A stretch of DNA of 64,000 bases from Sphaerisporangium album (GCF_003323745.1 NZ_QOIL01000008.1:1-64000), one strand, 5' to 3'. Positions 16,207 to 25,858 are shown, counted from the stretch's first letter. Made by a program: numbers and translations. Notes: generated by a model not told the origin, from the sequence alone.

Positions 16207-17340
16207 GTGACCCGAGTCCTCATGGCCGCCCTCGCCACCGTCACCGCACTCGCCCTGACCACCGGGACGGCCGTGGCCGCGCCCTCCAACCCCGATTCGG
16301 CCTCGGCCTCCGAAGCTCAGGCGGTGGAGCGCAAGGCTCCGCTGCCGAGCGAGGTGTTCACCGTCACCGACCGCCTCGCCGAGCAGGTCGCGGGCGCGCT
16401 CGCCGACAAGGCCGTCCGCGAGCGCGCGGTGGCGGCCACCGCGGCCGGGGAGGCGGATCTCACGGCCTTCGCGTCCGGCACCGCGCTCGACCGGTCCGTG
16501 CGCGCCGCCAACCAGGACGTGCTGGCGGCCAAGGCGCTTCCCGCGAACGGCGGCTCGCTGCTGCGCCTCCGGCTCGCGGACCCGTCCACGCGCGCCGCCC
16601 TCGCGCATGGCGAGGTGCCCCTGGTGGCGGCGGCGCCGACCGACGACGAGCCCGCCCCGATCGCCGCGTACGACCCGCTGGGCGGCAAGGTGAGCCTGGA
16701 CCCGGCGAAGGCGCCCAGGCGGCCGGTGCTGGTCGTGGACGTCGACGTCGCCAAGGCGCTGCCCCTGGGGCTCCAGGTCACGCGGGACGCCCTGGCGGCC
16801 CGGGGCCTCGTGGCCGCCAAGCCCAGCGGGGCGCAGGTCAAGGCGGCCGGCGGTTACTGGGCCACGAAGGTCAACGCCGTCCGGCTGAACAACGACGAGG
16901 AGCCCTGGATCAAGGGGGACGCCGAGATCTTCAGCGTCGTGGGCGGCTTCGGACTGGACGGCAAGGCGACCGTCACCGTCGTCCAGATGCCGTACCTGGA
17001 CAACGACGGTACGACGTACTACCCGAACCAGCTGCTCGTGCACTACTTGGGCTACAAGTACAACCTGGCCGACGTCGTCATGATGGAGGACGACGGCGAC
17101 ACCAACTACCTGGCGCTCGCGCAGGCCATCGCGACCGCGCTGCTGACGATCATCGACGCCGGCGCGTACATTCCGCTGGTGAACGCCATCCTGTCCGCGA
17201 TGCCCGACTCGTGGTGGACCGACGACCCCGACTACGTCGACTCCTGGTACACCCTGGCCACCACGAGCAGCGGCCGCCTCAACGGCGCACGCGGCAACGG
17301 CTGGATGGACGTCAGCCCGTACTGGGTGCCCGAATTCTGA
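16207..17340 (+). CDS. Secreted DUF3103-like protein
   Basis: The GTG at 16207 has GAAGGAG upstream and starts a clear Sec signal peptide (RVLMAALATVTALALTTG, cleavage near AVA-AP at residues 22-24). The mature part, about 350 aa, begins with a helical Ala-rich half. It then has a beta-rich half with WATKVNAVRLNNDEEPWIKG, MPYLDNDGTTYYPNQLLVHY, EDDGDTNYLALAQAI and MPDSWWTDDPDYVDSWYTL. These blocks resemble the DUF3103 family of exported proteins of unknown function, known mainly from gammaproteobacteria. No enzymatic motif is visible. The family call is from memory of the pattern and only moderately sure. Confidence 0.65.
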   Translation: MTRVLMAALATVTALALTTGTAVAAPSNPDSASASEAQAVERKAPLPSEVFTVTDRLAEQVAGALADKAVRERAVAATAAGEADLTAFASGTALDRSVRAANQDVLAAKALPANGGSLLRLRLADPSTRAALAHGEVPLVAAAPTDDEPAPIAAYDPLGGKVSLDPAKAPRRPVLVVDVDVAKALPLGLQVTRDALAARGLVAAKPSGAQVKAAGGYWATKVNAVRLNNDEEPWIKGDAEIFSVVGGFGLDGKATVTVVQMPYLDNDGTTYYPNQLLVHYLGYKYNLADVVMMEDDGDTNYLALAQAIATALLTIIDAGAYIPLVNAILSAMPDSWWTDDPDYVDSWYTLATTSSGRLNGARGNGWMDVSPYWVPEF

Positions 17341-17390
17341 CCCAGGAGGTTCCGGGTCGGCGAGCGCCGACAGGTACGGCACGAACGAAA

Positions 17391-17426
17391 CGGTGGCTCG
17401 CCCATGAGGACGCGGGAGAGCCACCG
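17391..17426. terminator. Convergent terminator-like hairpin
   Basis: CGGTGGCTC (17391-17399) pairs perfectly with GAGCCACCG (17418-17426) across an 18-nt loop. It lies between the 3' ends of two convergent genes (17340 and 17441). There is no U-tract. Confidence 0.45.
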
Positions 17427-17440
17427 CCGGGTGTGCGGAG

Positions 17441-18016
17441 CTACCCCGCGGCGGGGGTCAGGGTACGGAGGGCGTGTTCGACCAGGGTCACCAGGACGAT
17501 CTTGGCGGAGGCGCGGCGGCGGACGTCGCACATGATGACCGGGATGTCCGGGTCGAGGTCGAGGGCGATCCGGACATCCTCCGGCTCGTGGCGCTCGGCT
17601 CCGTCGAAGCAGTTGACCGCGACGATGAACGGCGTGCCGCGCTGCTCGAAGTAGTCGATGGAGGGGAAGCAGTCCGTGAGGCGGCGCGTGTCGGCGAGGA
17701 CGACGGCCCCGAGCGCGCCGTAGGACAGTTCATCCCACATGAACCAGAACCGCTCCTGGCCGGGCGTCCCGAAGAGGTAGACGACCAGGCCCTCGCGGAT
17801 GGTGATGCGGCCGAAGTCCATGGCGACCGTGGTGGTGGTCTTCCCTTCCACCCCGTCCACGTCGTCGACGCCGATGCCGCGGTCGGACAGTACCTCTTCG
17901 GTGCGCAGCGGCCGGATCTCGCTGATCGCCCCGACCAGCGTGGTCTTGCCCACGCCGAACCCGCCCGCGACGAGGATCTTGAGGGCGACGGGCTCCTCAG
18001 AGGGCTCGTAAGCCAT
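17441..18016 (-). CDS. Conservon small GTPase (CvnD type)
   Basis: The product is a 191-aa Ras-like GTPase. The P-loop is GGFGVGKTT (residues 18-26), switch and G3 are FGTPGQERFWFMW, G4 is NCFD (in VAVNCFDGAE), and G5 is near CDVRRRAS. In conservons this protein is the MglA-like switch that cycles on a complex of roadblock, DUF742 and histidine kinase-like proteins at the membrane. It is the last gene of a four-gene minus-strand operon and overlaps the DUF742 gene by 20 nt. It is also the only CvnD in the window, so it could serve both conservons. Confidence 0.95.
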   Translation of the reverse strand: MAYEPSEEPVALKILVAGGFGVGKTTLVGAISEIRPLRTEEVLSDRGIGVDDVDGVEGKTTTTVAMDFGRITIREGLVVYLFGTPGQERFWFMWDELSYGALGAVVLADTRRLTDCFPSIDYFEQRGTPFIVAVNCFDGAERHEPEDVRIALDLDPDIPVIMCDVRRRASAKIVLVTLVEHALRTLTPAAG

Positions 18017-18371
18017 TGATCACTTCCTTGAGAATGCGCTCGTTAGGGCGCGGTCCCTTGTGGGCGGGGGCCCGTACGCTGATCAGGTCCTGGTCGTGGA
18101 GATCGCCGAGGAGAACGCGGACCACGCCGAGCGGCAGGTCGATCTCGGAGGCGATGTCCGCGACGGACATCGGCCGTTCGGCCATCTCGAGGATGCGAGT
18201 CTCCTCAGGGCCGAGACCGGCCTCGCCAGTGTACGGAGCACCCGTCGCCGTGACCATAGCGATCAGATCAAGATTGTCCGCCGACGACCGCGTACGCCCG
18301 CGGATGACCGCGTACGGCCGGACGAGCGGCCCCGCCTCCTCGTCGACCCACTGCTCTCCCTGCCTGGTCAT
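17997..18371 (-). CDS. DUF742 protein (CvnC type), complete conservon
   Basis: The product has 124 aa: DEEAGPLVRPYAVIRGRTRS, then a MSVADIASEIDLPLGVVRVL winged-helix-like region and ILKEVINGLRAL end. It overlaps the roadblock gene by 4 nt (ATGA) and the GTPase gene by 20 nt, showing tight translational coupling. Confidence 0.95.
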   Translation of the reverse strand: MTRQGEQWVDEEAGPLVRPYAVIRGRTRSSADNLDLIAMVTATGAPYTGEAGLGPEETRILEMAERPMSVADIASEIDLPLGVVRVLLGDLHDQDLISVRAPAHKGPRPNERILKEVINGLRAL

Positions 18372-18775
18372 GGCAGGGTCCGCCGCGGATTGGTGGAAAT
18401 GTGCTGGCCCACGCGCTTGACGAGCATCGCCATCTCGTAGGCGATGTGGCCGACGTCGGCGTCCGAGCTGCTCAGCACCGCCAGACAGGTGCCGGTGCCG
18501 GCCGCCGTCACGAACAGGAAGGCCGACTCCATCTCGACGATGGTCTGCCGTACTTCGCCGCCGCCGAAGTGGCGTCCCGCGCCGCGGGCGAGACTCTGGA
18601 AGCCGGAGGCCACGGCCGACAGGTGCTCGGCGTCCTCACGGCTGAAGCCCGAGGAGGCTCCCACGACCAGCCCGTCGGTGGAGAGGATGACCGCCTGGCG
18701 CACGGCCGCGACCCTGCTGATCAGATCGTCGAGGAGCCAGTTGAGTTCGCCGTTCGACGACACTATGCCGGTCAT
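18368..18775 (-). CDS. Roadblock/LC7-domain protein (CvnB type), complete conservon
   Basis: The product has 135 aa with one roadblock domain: ELNWLLDDLISRVAAVRQAV, ILSTDGLVVGASSGFSREDA, EHLSAVASGFQSLARGAG and HIAYEMAMLVKRVGQHI. It is closely similar to the copy at 11447. Start and stop overlap both neighbours by 4 nt (ATGA), as in a tightly coupled operon. Confidence 0.95.
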   Translation of the reverse strand: MTGIVSSNGELNWLLDDLISRVAAVRQAVILSTDGLVVGASSGFSREDAEHLSAVASGFQSLARGAGRHFGGGEVRQTIVEMESAFLFVTAAGTGTCLAVLSSSDADVGHIAYEMAMLVKRVGQHISTNPRRTLP

Positions 18776-21390
18776 TCGTCGCCCTTCTCGCCAGTCGTGT
18801 GGTGTACGTAACCATCACTATGGTTGCGCAGGTCGCGCCTTTGGTCACGCTGGTCCGGTCGGATGGTGACGGGGTCGTCGCTCTCGGATGCCCCGGCGGG
18901 CGGGGTGTTCACGCCGTCGTTCCTGGTCAGCGGCTCGTCGCGCGTCCCTGGGCCGTCGGCGGCGTTTTCCGGGCCTTTTTCGGCGTCGAGCCGGCCGCGG
19001 CGTCCTCCCTGCTGGAACGCGGAGAACATGGCGCGCGCCTCCTCCGGCGAGCGCTCCCCGGGGCCGGTCGGGCCTGCCGTGCGCCGGGGCAGCGGCGTGG
19101 GCTGCGCGGGGGGCGTGGGCGCGGCCAGGGGGCCGGTGGTCTCGCGGAGCTGGGGCGCCATGTTGGCCTGGCGGACGCGGCGCGGCAGGCCCCGGTGCGT
19201 GCCGCCCGAGGTGGTGGAGCGCGGGGCGGGCTTCTCGGGGGTGTCCTTCGGGGGGACGGGCGGACCGATCGGGCCGGTGTCCGCGATGCCCGGCACCACC
19301 GTCAGGGAGGGCGCGGAGTCCGGCGCGCGCGAGGCGGGCGGGGTGAAGAACAGCGACGCCTTCGGCTCGCCGGCGTCCCGGGAGGGCCCCGCGGCGAGGG
19401 CCGGGGTCTGCCGCGAGGAGGACGATGACGAGAACGAGGACGACGGCGCGTTCAGGGGGCCGTGGGAGGGGACGACCTCGGCCAGCGAGCCGGGGATGGG
19501 CGAGGGCGAGCCGTCGTCGGCGACCAGCGCCTTCGGGATGAGCACGATGGCCGTCGTCCCGCCGTACGCCGAGGCGCGCAGGATCACGCTGATGCCGTTG
19601 CGCGCGGCGAGCTGCCCGACCACGAACAGGCCGAGCCGGTCGCTGTCGGCCAGGTCGAACTCGGGCGGGTGCGCGAGCCGCTCGTTGACGGCGTCGTACT
19701 CGTGCGGGGCCAGCCCGAGGCCGCGGTCCTCGATCTCGACGGCGAAGCCGTTGGCCACCGCCTCGCCGCGCACCTGGACCCGCGTCTGCGGGGGCGAGAA
19801 GATCGTCGCGTTCTCGATCAGCTCGGCGATCAGGTGGATGAGGTCGGTGACCGCGGCGCCGCTCAGGTGCGCGTTGGGCATGGGCATCACGGTGACGCGC
19901 GTGTAGTCCTCGACCTCGGCGACGGCGGCGCGCACGATGTCCACGACGGGCACGGGCTTGCGCCACGCGCGGCCGGGCGCCGCGCCCGACAGGATGATAA
20001 GGCTCTCGGCGTGGCGGCGCATGCGGGTGGTCAGGTGGTCGAGCTGGAAGAGGTCCCGCAGGGCGTCCGGGTCGGTGGCGCGCCGCTGCATGGCGTCCAG
20101 CAGGGTGAGCTGCCGGTGCAGCAGCCCCTGCTTGCGGCGCGCGAGGTTCAGGAAGACCTGGCTGACGCCCCGGCGCAGGTTCGCCTGTTCCACCGCCGCC
20201 TGGACGGCCGTGTGCCGTACGGAGCCGAACGCGCGGGCGACGTCCGCGATCTCGGCGGAGTCGCCCTCGGTGATGTCCGGCGCGTCGGCCTCGACGTCGA
20301 CCTCCTCGCCGCGGCGCAGGCGGGCCACGACGTGCGGCAGGCGCACGTCGGCGAGGTCGCGCGCGGAGTTGCGCAGGTCGGCCAGCTCGCGGGCGAGGCG
20401 GCGGCCGAAGCGCACCGAGATGATGATCGACGCGATCACGGCGATCAGGCCGAGCCCGCCGGCGAGGCCGATGCGGATCAGGATGCCGGTGGCGACGCTC
20501 TGGGCGCGGCTCGCCAGCGAGCCTGACGCCTTGACCCCCACCTGGTCGAGCATCGCCGCCAGGTTGTCGGTGATCGGTCGCCACGACTTCAGCGACTGGG
20601 GGAGCGGGGCGCCGGCCCGCGCCCGGCTGATGAGGTCCTGCTCCATGGTCAGGAACCGCTTGAAGGTGAGGGTGGCGATGACCTCTTCGTACGGCTTGCG
20701 CAGCTCCGGGTCCAGGCCGGCCATGCCCCGGGCGTACTGCGCGCGCCGGTTGGCGGCCCACTCGGCGAACGCCGCGTACTCGGAGTCGGTCAGGTGGCCG
20801 GTGGACAGGGCGCCGAGGACGAGGGCGGTCTCGCGGGAGATGAACTCGCGGGCGTTGCCCATCGCCTGCATCGCGCCGGCCTGCTCGAAGATGGAGAGGT
20901 CCGGGACCGACACCATGCGGTCGTAGAGGCGGAACAGCGCGTCCAGGATGCGGTTGTAGGACTGCGCGATCTCCAGGCGGCTGGTCTGCGCGGTGTCCAC
21001 GTTGGCGCGGATCGCGGGGAGCTGTTGGAGTTCGTCCAGCAGGGTGCTGAGCGCGGCCCCCATCCCGTCGGACGAGGACTCGCCGGCTGCCTGGCCCCGG
21101 AACCTGGCGAGCGACAGGTCGGTGGCGTGGCGCTGGGCGGCGAGACGGTCGGCGTCGGCGGCGGAGGCGCTGAGCTTGGTGACCGAGAGCATGCGTTCGG
21201 CCTGGAGTTGCAGGCCGAGGTCGGTCGAGGTGACGCCGATGCCCTGGTAGATGGTGTTGGCGCGGGCGAGCGAGATGCCGTCGCCGATCGTGAGGTTCAG
21301 GACGAATCCCCATAAAGCACTCAACGACAGCAGAGGGAGGAGCAGCAATGAAAAGATCTTGAAGCGGATGGACCGCTTACCAGAACCCAT
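18772..21390 (-). CDS. Conservon sensor histidine kinase-like protein (CvnA type), complete conservon
   Basis: The ATG at 21390 has GGAG 5 nt upstream; an upstream in-frame start at 21426 would lack one. The product is about 872 aa: helix 1 (IFSLLLLPLLSLSALWGFVL), NIT-like sensing domain of about 260 residues, helix 2 (IGLAGGLGLIAVIASIIISV), HAMP-like linker, LDHLTTRMRRHAESLIILSG, HATPase (N-box ENATIFSPP, EDRGLGL, LGLFVVGQLAARN, YGGTTAIVLIP) and a 220-residue Pro/Ser/Arg-rich tail with GLPRRVRQANMAPQL. It heads a four-gene operon in which every junction overlaps. Confidence 0.95.
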   Translation of the reverse strand: MGSGKRSIRFKIFSLLLLPLLSLSALWGFVLNLTIGDGISLARANTIYQGIGVTSTDLGLQLQAERMLSVTKLSASAADADRLAAQRHATDLSLARFRGQAAGESSSDGMGAALSTLLDELQQLPAIRANVDTAQTSRLEIAQSYNRILDALFRLYDRMVSVPDLSIFEQAGAMQAMGNAREFISRETALVLGALSTGHLTDSEYAAFAEWAANRRAQYARGMAGLDPELRKPYEEVIATLTFKRFLTMEQDLISRARAGAPLPQSLKSWRPITDNLAAMLDQVGVKASGSLASRAQSVATGILIRIGLAGGLGLIAVIASIIISVRFGRRLARELADLRNSARDLADVRLPHVVARLRRGEEVDVEADAPDITEGDSAEIADVARAFGSVRHTAVQAAVEQANLRRGVSQVFLNLARRKQGLLHRQLTLLDAMQRRATDPDALRDLFQLDHLTTRMRRHAESLIILSGAAPGRAWRKPVPVVDIVRAAVAEVEDYTRVTVMPMPNAHLSGAAVTDLIHLIAELIENATIFSPPQTRVQVRGEAVANGFAVEIEDRGLGLAPHEYDAVNERLAHPPEFDLADSDRLGLFVVGQLAARNGISVILRASAYGGTTAIVLIPKALVADDGSPSPIPGSLAEVVPSHGPLNAPSSSFSSSSSSRQTPALAAGPSRDAGEPKASLFFTPPASRAPDSAPSLTVVPGIADTGPIGPPVPPKDTPEKPAPRSTTSGGTHRGLPRRVRQANMAPQLRETTGPLAAPTPPAQPTPLPRRTAGPTGPGERSPEEARAMFSAFQQGGRRGRLDAEKGPENAADGPGTRDEPLTRNDGVNTPPAGASESDDPVTIRPDQRDQRRDLRNHSDGYVHHTTGEKGDE

Positions 21391-21501
21391 GGTGACTCCT
21401 GCATGCCTCGGAGGGTCGTGCCTCATTTATGGGGAAATGCACCTCCGGAAGATCGGTCTGAAGGCTAGCACCGATAGAGTTCCGGCGTACGGGAGGCTGA
21501 G

Positions 21502-22326
21502 ATGATTAGTGTGATCACGGGGGCCAGCGCCGGCATCGGAGCCGCCGCCGCCGAAGGGCTCGCCCGCGCCGGGCACGATGTCGTCCTGGTCGGCCGCTCC
21601 CGCGCCAGGCTCACCTCGGTCGCGGATCACGTCGCCCGCGCCGCGGGCCGCCGTCCCGACGTCGCCACCGCCGACTTCGCCTCCTTCCAGGAGGTCACCC
21701 GGCTCGCCGCCGACCTGCTCGACCGCTACGAGCGCATCGACGTGCTCGTCAACAACGCCGGGGTCATGTCCGCCGAGCGGCGGCTGACGCGCGACGGCCA
21801 CGAGCTGATGATGCAGGTCAACCACCTGTCGCCGTTCCTGCTCACCAACCTGCTGCTCCCGCGCCTCGCCGCGTCCGAGGGCAGGGTCGTCACGACCTCG
21901 TCCCAGGCGGCCAAGTCCGGCCGTCTCACCCCCGACGACCTCGACCGCGCGCGCCGCCGCTGGAGCGCCTGGCTGCAGTACGGCGACACCAAGCAGGCCA
22001 ACGCGCTGTTCACGGTCGCGCTCGCCCGGCGCGGCGTCGCGGCCACCTGCTTCCACCCCGGCATCGTCCGCACGGGCTTCGCCCCCGACAGCCTGTACAT
22101 GAAGCTGCTCATGGTGATCCCCGGCGTCGCGCGCACTCCCGAGCAGGGGGCGAGCACGCTCGTCCACCTCGCCACCACGCCCGACGGCGTCAAGCACACC
22201 GGGCGTTACTTCGCCAACGGCGCCCCCGCCTCGGCGTCCGCGCGCATGTCCGACGTCGTCCTCGCGAGCGCGCTGTGGGACAAGAGCCTCGCCGTCACCG
22301 GCCTCTCGGCGGACGAGCTCTCGTGA
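21502..22326 (+). CDS. Short-chain dehydrogenase/reductase
   Basis: The product is a 274-aa Rossmann protein of the SDR family. The cofactor loop is TGASAGIG (residues 6-13), the NNAG motif is in VLVNNAGVMS, the catalytic Ser lies in VVTTSSQAAK, and Tyr/Lys in YGDTKQAN. Arg at GRSRARL after strand 2 suggests NADP(H). It resembles the retinol dehydrogenase/WW-domain-oxidoreductase-like subgroup common in actinomycetes. It is divergent from the complete conservon; the 111-bp spacer holds both promoters. Substrate unknown. Confidence 0.9.
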   Translation: MISVITGASAGIGAAAAEGLARAGHDVVLVGRSRARLTSVADHVARAAGRRPDVATADFASFQEVTRLAADLLDRYERIDVLVNNAGVMSAERRLTRDGHELMMQVNHLSPFLLTNLLLPRLAASEGRVVTTSSQAAKSGRLTPDDLDRARRRWSAWLQYGDTKQANALFTVALARRGVAATCFHPGIVRTGFAPDSLYMKLLMVIPGVARTPEQGASTLVHLATTPDGVKHTGRYFANGAPASASARMSDVVLASALWDKSLAVTGLSADELS

Positions 22327-22494
22327 TGAGATAGGCCGATCCCCTCACGGGCGCGAACGGCCCGGACAGGACGGTGACACGATGCCGGTAAGCCTGCGGT
22401 CAGCCTCTCTTAAGGTCCCGGCCGGGTGGTGTTCGCCGGGCGGACATCTGGCGTTCGCCGCGTTCCCAGGGGATTTGGCTAGGGTTCCGGGGCT

Positions 22495-23820
22495 GTGACT
22501 GCCCCCTCCCGCCCGGAATGGGTCGGCCCCGATTTCGAGACGCAGCCGATGCCGGCCGTCGTCGTCCCGGAGCCGTCCCCGGCCCCGGTGACCCCGGTCG
22601 CGGCCTTCCCGGCGGCTCCCGTGGCTCCGGGGGCTCCCGCGACGACCCCGCCGGTCGCCTGGCCACCGCCGCCTCCGGTGACCACCTCGCCTCCGGTCGG
22701 CCCGTCGGCTCCTCCCGCCTTGCCGGTCCCGCCGCCTCAGGACGTCCCGGCGGGCCCGGCCTCGCCGCCGGTCGCGTCGGCGCCGAGTCCGGAGCGCAAG
22801 GCCGCGAAGCCCGGCGGCTCGGCGGGCCGGACGCGCGACCCGTATCTCGACAACGCGAAGTTCCTGGCGATCATCCTGGTGGTGTCGGGTCACCTCATCG
22901 AGGGGCTACGGGACGTCCCGTTCGCGCACGCCGCGTACTTCTACGTCTACACGTTCCACATGCCGCTCTTCATCACGCTGAGCGGCTACCTGTCGCGAAA
23001 TTTCACCTTCTCGGCGGGCAAGGCGCGGAAGCTCATCAGCGGCCTCGCCGTCCCGTACGTCATCTTCGAGCTGGCGTACTCGCTGCCGCGCCTGTTCCTG
23101 TACGGCAAGCTCGACATCAGCCTGCTCGACCCGTACTACCTGACCTGGTTCCTCATGTCGCTGTTCATGTGGCGGCTGTCGACCCCGGTCTGGCAGCAGC
23201 TCCGGTGGCCGCTCGTCATCGCCGTGGGCCTGTCGCTGATGTCCGGCATGAGCGACCTGCCCGACGAGCTGTCCATGAACCGGACGCTCGGCCTGCTGCC
23301 GTTCTACGTCCTCGGCCTGCTGCTGCGCCCCGAGCACTTCGAGTTCCTCAAGCGGCCCTGGGTGCGGGTGCTGGGCGCGGTGACGCTCGCGGCGGGCCTG
23401 CTCGCCGCGCTGGCGTTCCACACCGACATCGCCACCGAGTGGATCCGCTGGCGGCACAGCAACGCCAAGATCGGCGTAGGAAACCTCGACGGCAGCCTGA
23501 TCCGGCTCGGCATGCTGGCGTCCGGGGCCCTCCTGGTGGCCGCGTTCCTCGCCATCACGCCCGCCCGCCGCACGTGGTTCTCCGGCCTCGGCATGGCGAC
23601 GATGTACGCCTACCTGCTGCACGGCTTCGTCGTGAAGCTCCTGGAGCCGTACGACTACCTGCTGGAGAACCCCGCCGGTGTGGCGGTGACCGCCGCGTTC
23701 GGCGCCGTCCTCGCGACCGTGCTGTGCACCCCGCTCGTGCAGCGCCTCTTCCACTGGGCCGTCGAGCCCGACACGTCGTGGGCCTTCACGATGATCCGGC
23801 GTCCGCGCGGCTCTCGCTGA
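22495..23820 (+). CDS. Acyltransferase-3-family membrane acetyltransferase
   Basis: The product has 441 aa from GTG. Residues 1-110 are an unusually Pro/Ala/Val-rich cytoplasmic extension with PPPPVTTSPPVGPSAPPA-like runs. The rest has about ten membrane helices. DNAKFLAIILVVSGHL and FYVYTFHMPLFITLSGYL contain the family His and the Phe-x-His-x-Pro-Leu-Phe motif, as in fucose 4-O-acetylase-like enzymes. These transfer acetyl groups from cytoplasmic donors to sugars at the membrane outer face. The target is probably an exopolysaccharide or a lipid-linked glycan. The gene ends 35 bp inside the convergent oxidoreductase gene. Confidence 0.88.
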   Translation: MTAPSRPEWVGPDFETQPMPAVVVPEPSPAPVTPVAAFPAAPVAPGAPATTPPVAWPPPPPVTTSPPVGPSAPPALPVPPPQDVPAGPASPPVASAPSPERKAAKPGGSAGRTRDPYLDNAKFLAIILVVSGHLIEGLRDVPFAHAAYFYVYTFHMPLFITLSGYLSRNFTFSAGKARKLISGLAVPYVIFELAYSLPRLFLYGKLDISLLDPYYLTWFLMSLFMWRLSTPVWQQLRWPLVIAVGLSLMSGMSDLPDELSMNRTLGLLPFYVLGLLLRPEHFEFLKRPWVRVLGAVTLAAGLLAALAFHTDIATEWIRWRHSNAKIGVGNLDGSLIRLGMLASGALLVAAFLAITPARRTWFSGLGMATMYAYLLHGFVVKLLEPYDYLLENPAGVAVTAAFGAVLATVLCTPLVQRLFHWAVEPDTSWAFTMIRRPRGSR

Positions 23821-25858
23821 GGGAGGCCCGCAGCTCGCCCACCGCGCGGTAGGCGGCGCTGACGGCCGCGTCCGCGTCGGCGCCGGGCACCGAGTCGGAG
23901 TTGGCGATCGCGATGCGCCCGAACCGCCGCCGCGCGGTCTCGGCGGGGAACGGCCCGTCCGGGTGGAAGGCGTCCCACGGGCGCACGTACTCCGGCGCGT
24001 ACCCGTGTCCCCAGCGGTTGATCGTCAGCCCTTCGATGTCACGCGCCGGGTCGAAGCCGTACGGCCCGAGAAGGCGGGTGAGCTGCTCCCGGACGCCGAA
24101 CTCCATCGCCGCGTACGGCGTGCGGGCCAGCACCCGACGGCCCGCGACGGCCGCGTCCCCCGGCGCGAGGCCGCGCCGCGCCGGGGTGTGCAGCAGGTGG
24201 ACGGCGATCGGCTCGTCCGGGTGGGCCGGCGCGCGGTAGGAGCCGGCGCTCACCGGCGGCGCGAGTTCGGCCGTGACCCAGTATGCCCCCGTGAAGCGGA
24301 CGCGGTGCACCCCGGCCTCGCGGAACGCGCGCCAGCGGCGCAGCTGCGCCGTCGCGTGCACCAGCGGCATCTTCACCGCCTGGCGCATCGCCGCCCTCTG
24401 CTCGTCGGGCAGGTCCTCGACGAGGTAGGGGATGACCATGTTCCAGCAGGCCATGACCACCGCGCCCGCCCGTACGGTCCTGACCCGGCCACCGTCGTAG
24501 TAGCCCACGGTGGCGGACGTCGCCGTGGCGGGCGGGCCGTCGTTGCGGACCAGCACCACCGGGCTGGACAGGCGTACCCGCACGCGGTTGGCGGGACGGT
24601 CCAGCGTGCCGTAGTCGAACCAGGTGGTCGTGATGTCCTGCGGCGAGCACGCCCCGGCGAACCCGGGCACCATGCGGGCGACCATCATGCGGACGAGGGC
24701 CTGGTTGCCCTCGGGGAAGCACGGGACGTCTGCGTCCCGCGCGGCCCAGCGCCGGGCCACGCGGGGCGCGTTGTACGGCGAGGGGGCCGAGCGGTCCAGG
24801 CGCAGGCCCGAGAAGCCGGGATAGGTGAAAGGGCCCGCGCCCGCCCAGGCGTCGACGGCGCCGAGCGCGTCCGAGCCGTACGCCCACGTCGCGTTCGGCA
24901 TCGTCTGGCAGAAGGCGACGGCTTCGGGATGGACGCGGCACACCTCGCGCAGGAACCCCGCGTACGTGAGCCCGGCCAGCATCTCCTTCTTGCGGGCGTC
25001 GGTGAGGCCCGGGAACCAGTCCGGAGGGTGCTCGAACAGCATGACGAGGTCGCGCCGCGCGCGCTCCGCGACGGGCAGCTCGGCCACCCACCGCCGCGCC
25101 GGCTTGGCCGGGTCGAGCACGACGAGCCTGTCGGCGGGTCCAGCCGGGTAGGTCTCGCGGTCGCAGAAGACGCCCTCGTGCATCCCGAGTGCCCGGTAGA
25201 AGTCCTCCGGGGGACGTCGTCCGCGCACGTCGACGCCGAGGTCCGCCAGCAGCTCCCTGCCCTCCCGCGACCACGCCGAGGGCGCGTACAGCGCGCGCGA
25301 GCCGCCGTGCCCGACCAGCGGCCCGGCGCGCCCGGCGGGGCGGAACTCGTTGCGGCGCGCGTGCCCGCCGACGTCGTCGTAGTTGTCCAGGACGAGGACG
25401 CGGGCGGCGGGGTCGTGCCCGGCCCAGGCGTAGGCGGCGGTGATCCCGCTGATGCCCGCGCCGACCACGACCAGGTCGTAGCTCTCTCCGGTCGGACGGG
25501 GCGTGCCCGCACGCTCCCAGAACCGCCCGTCCCGCAGCGCGTGCGGCACGCCCAGCGCGTCCGGGGTGTCCCCTTGGAGGGTCCGCGCGCGGGAGGGGCG
25601 GATCGCCCGGAGCGCGGCGTGCCGGGCGGGATGCCCGCCGGGTCCGGTGTGCTGGGCGGGGACGGCCCCGGCGTGGCGCAGGCCGTCCGCGTCCGCCCCG
25701 TTCTGCCGTTCCACGGGACCGAGCGCCGCACAGGCGGCGGTGACCGCCACACCGTCGACGAACTGACGGCGGCTGATCTGCCGGTCCTTCCCGAATGTCC
25801 CCGGTGCCGAGGGAGCGGAGGGCTCTGCCGGTTCGTCGCGCGGGAAATGAGCCATCAT
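23786..25858 (-). CDS. Tat-exported FAD-dependent oxidoreductase, spermidine dehydrogenase-like
   Basis: The product has 690 aa. A twin-arginine motif with hydrophobic stretch is present at about residues 29-45 (SRRQFVDGVAVTAACAA). The linker ends DALGVPHALRDG, then the FAD-binding dinucleotide loop YDLVVVGAGISGITAAYAWA, and VLVLDNYDDVGGHARRNEF, the arginine-containing GG motif of amine oxidases. The overall layout (Tat leader, long pre-loop segment, GG-doublet) matches the spermidine dehydrogenase branch of flavin amine oxidases. An exported enzyme oxidising amines or related metabolites is likely; the substrate is not established. The 3' end overlaps the convergent acyltransferase gene. Confidence 0.78.
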   Translation of the reverse strand: MMAHFPRDEPAEPSAPSAPGTFGKDRQISRRQFVDGVAVTAACAALGPVERQNGADADGLRHAGAVPAQHTGPGGHPARHAALRAIRPSRARTLQGDTPDALGVPHALRDGRFWERAGTPRPTGESYDLVVVGAGISGITAAYAWAGHDPAARVLVLDNYDDVGGHARRNEFRPAGRAGPLVGHGGSRALYAPSAWSREGRELLADLGVDVRGRRPPEDFYRALGMHEGVFCDRETYPAGPADRLVVLDPAKPARRWVAELPVAERARRDLVMLFEHPPDWFPGLTDARKKEMLAGLTYAGFLREVCRVHPEAVAFCQTMPNATWAYGSDALGAVDAWAGAGPFTYPGFSGLRLDRSAPSPYNAPRVARRWAARDADVPCFPEGNQALVRMMVARMVPGFAGACSPQDITTTWFDYGTLDRPANRVRVRLSSPVVLVRNDGPPATATSATVGYYDGGRVRTVRAGAVVMACWNMVIPYLVEDLPDEQRAAMRQAVKMPLVHATAQLRRWRAFREAGVHRVRFTGAYWVTAELAPPVSAGSYRAPAHPDEPIAVHLLHTPARRGLAPGDAAVAGRRVLARTPYAAMEFGVREQLTRLLGPYGFDPARDIEGLTINRWGHGYAPEYVRPWDAFHPDGPFPAETARRRFGRIAIANSDSVPGADADAAVSAAYRAVGELRASLSESRADAGSS

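Noticed and set aside
18845..21313. Second long frame within the complete conservon kinase gene and long plus-strand frames opposite
   Set aside because: Arg/Pro/Ala-only composition without hydrophobic or motif structure; the kinase frame has all domains.
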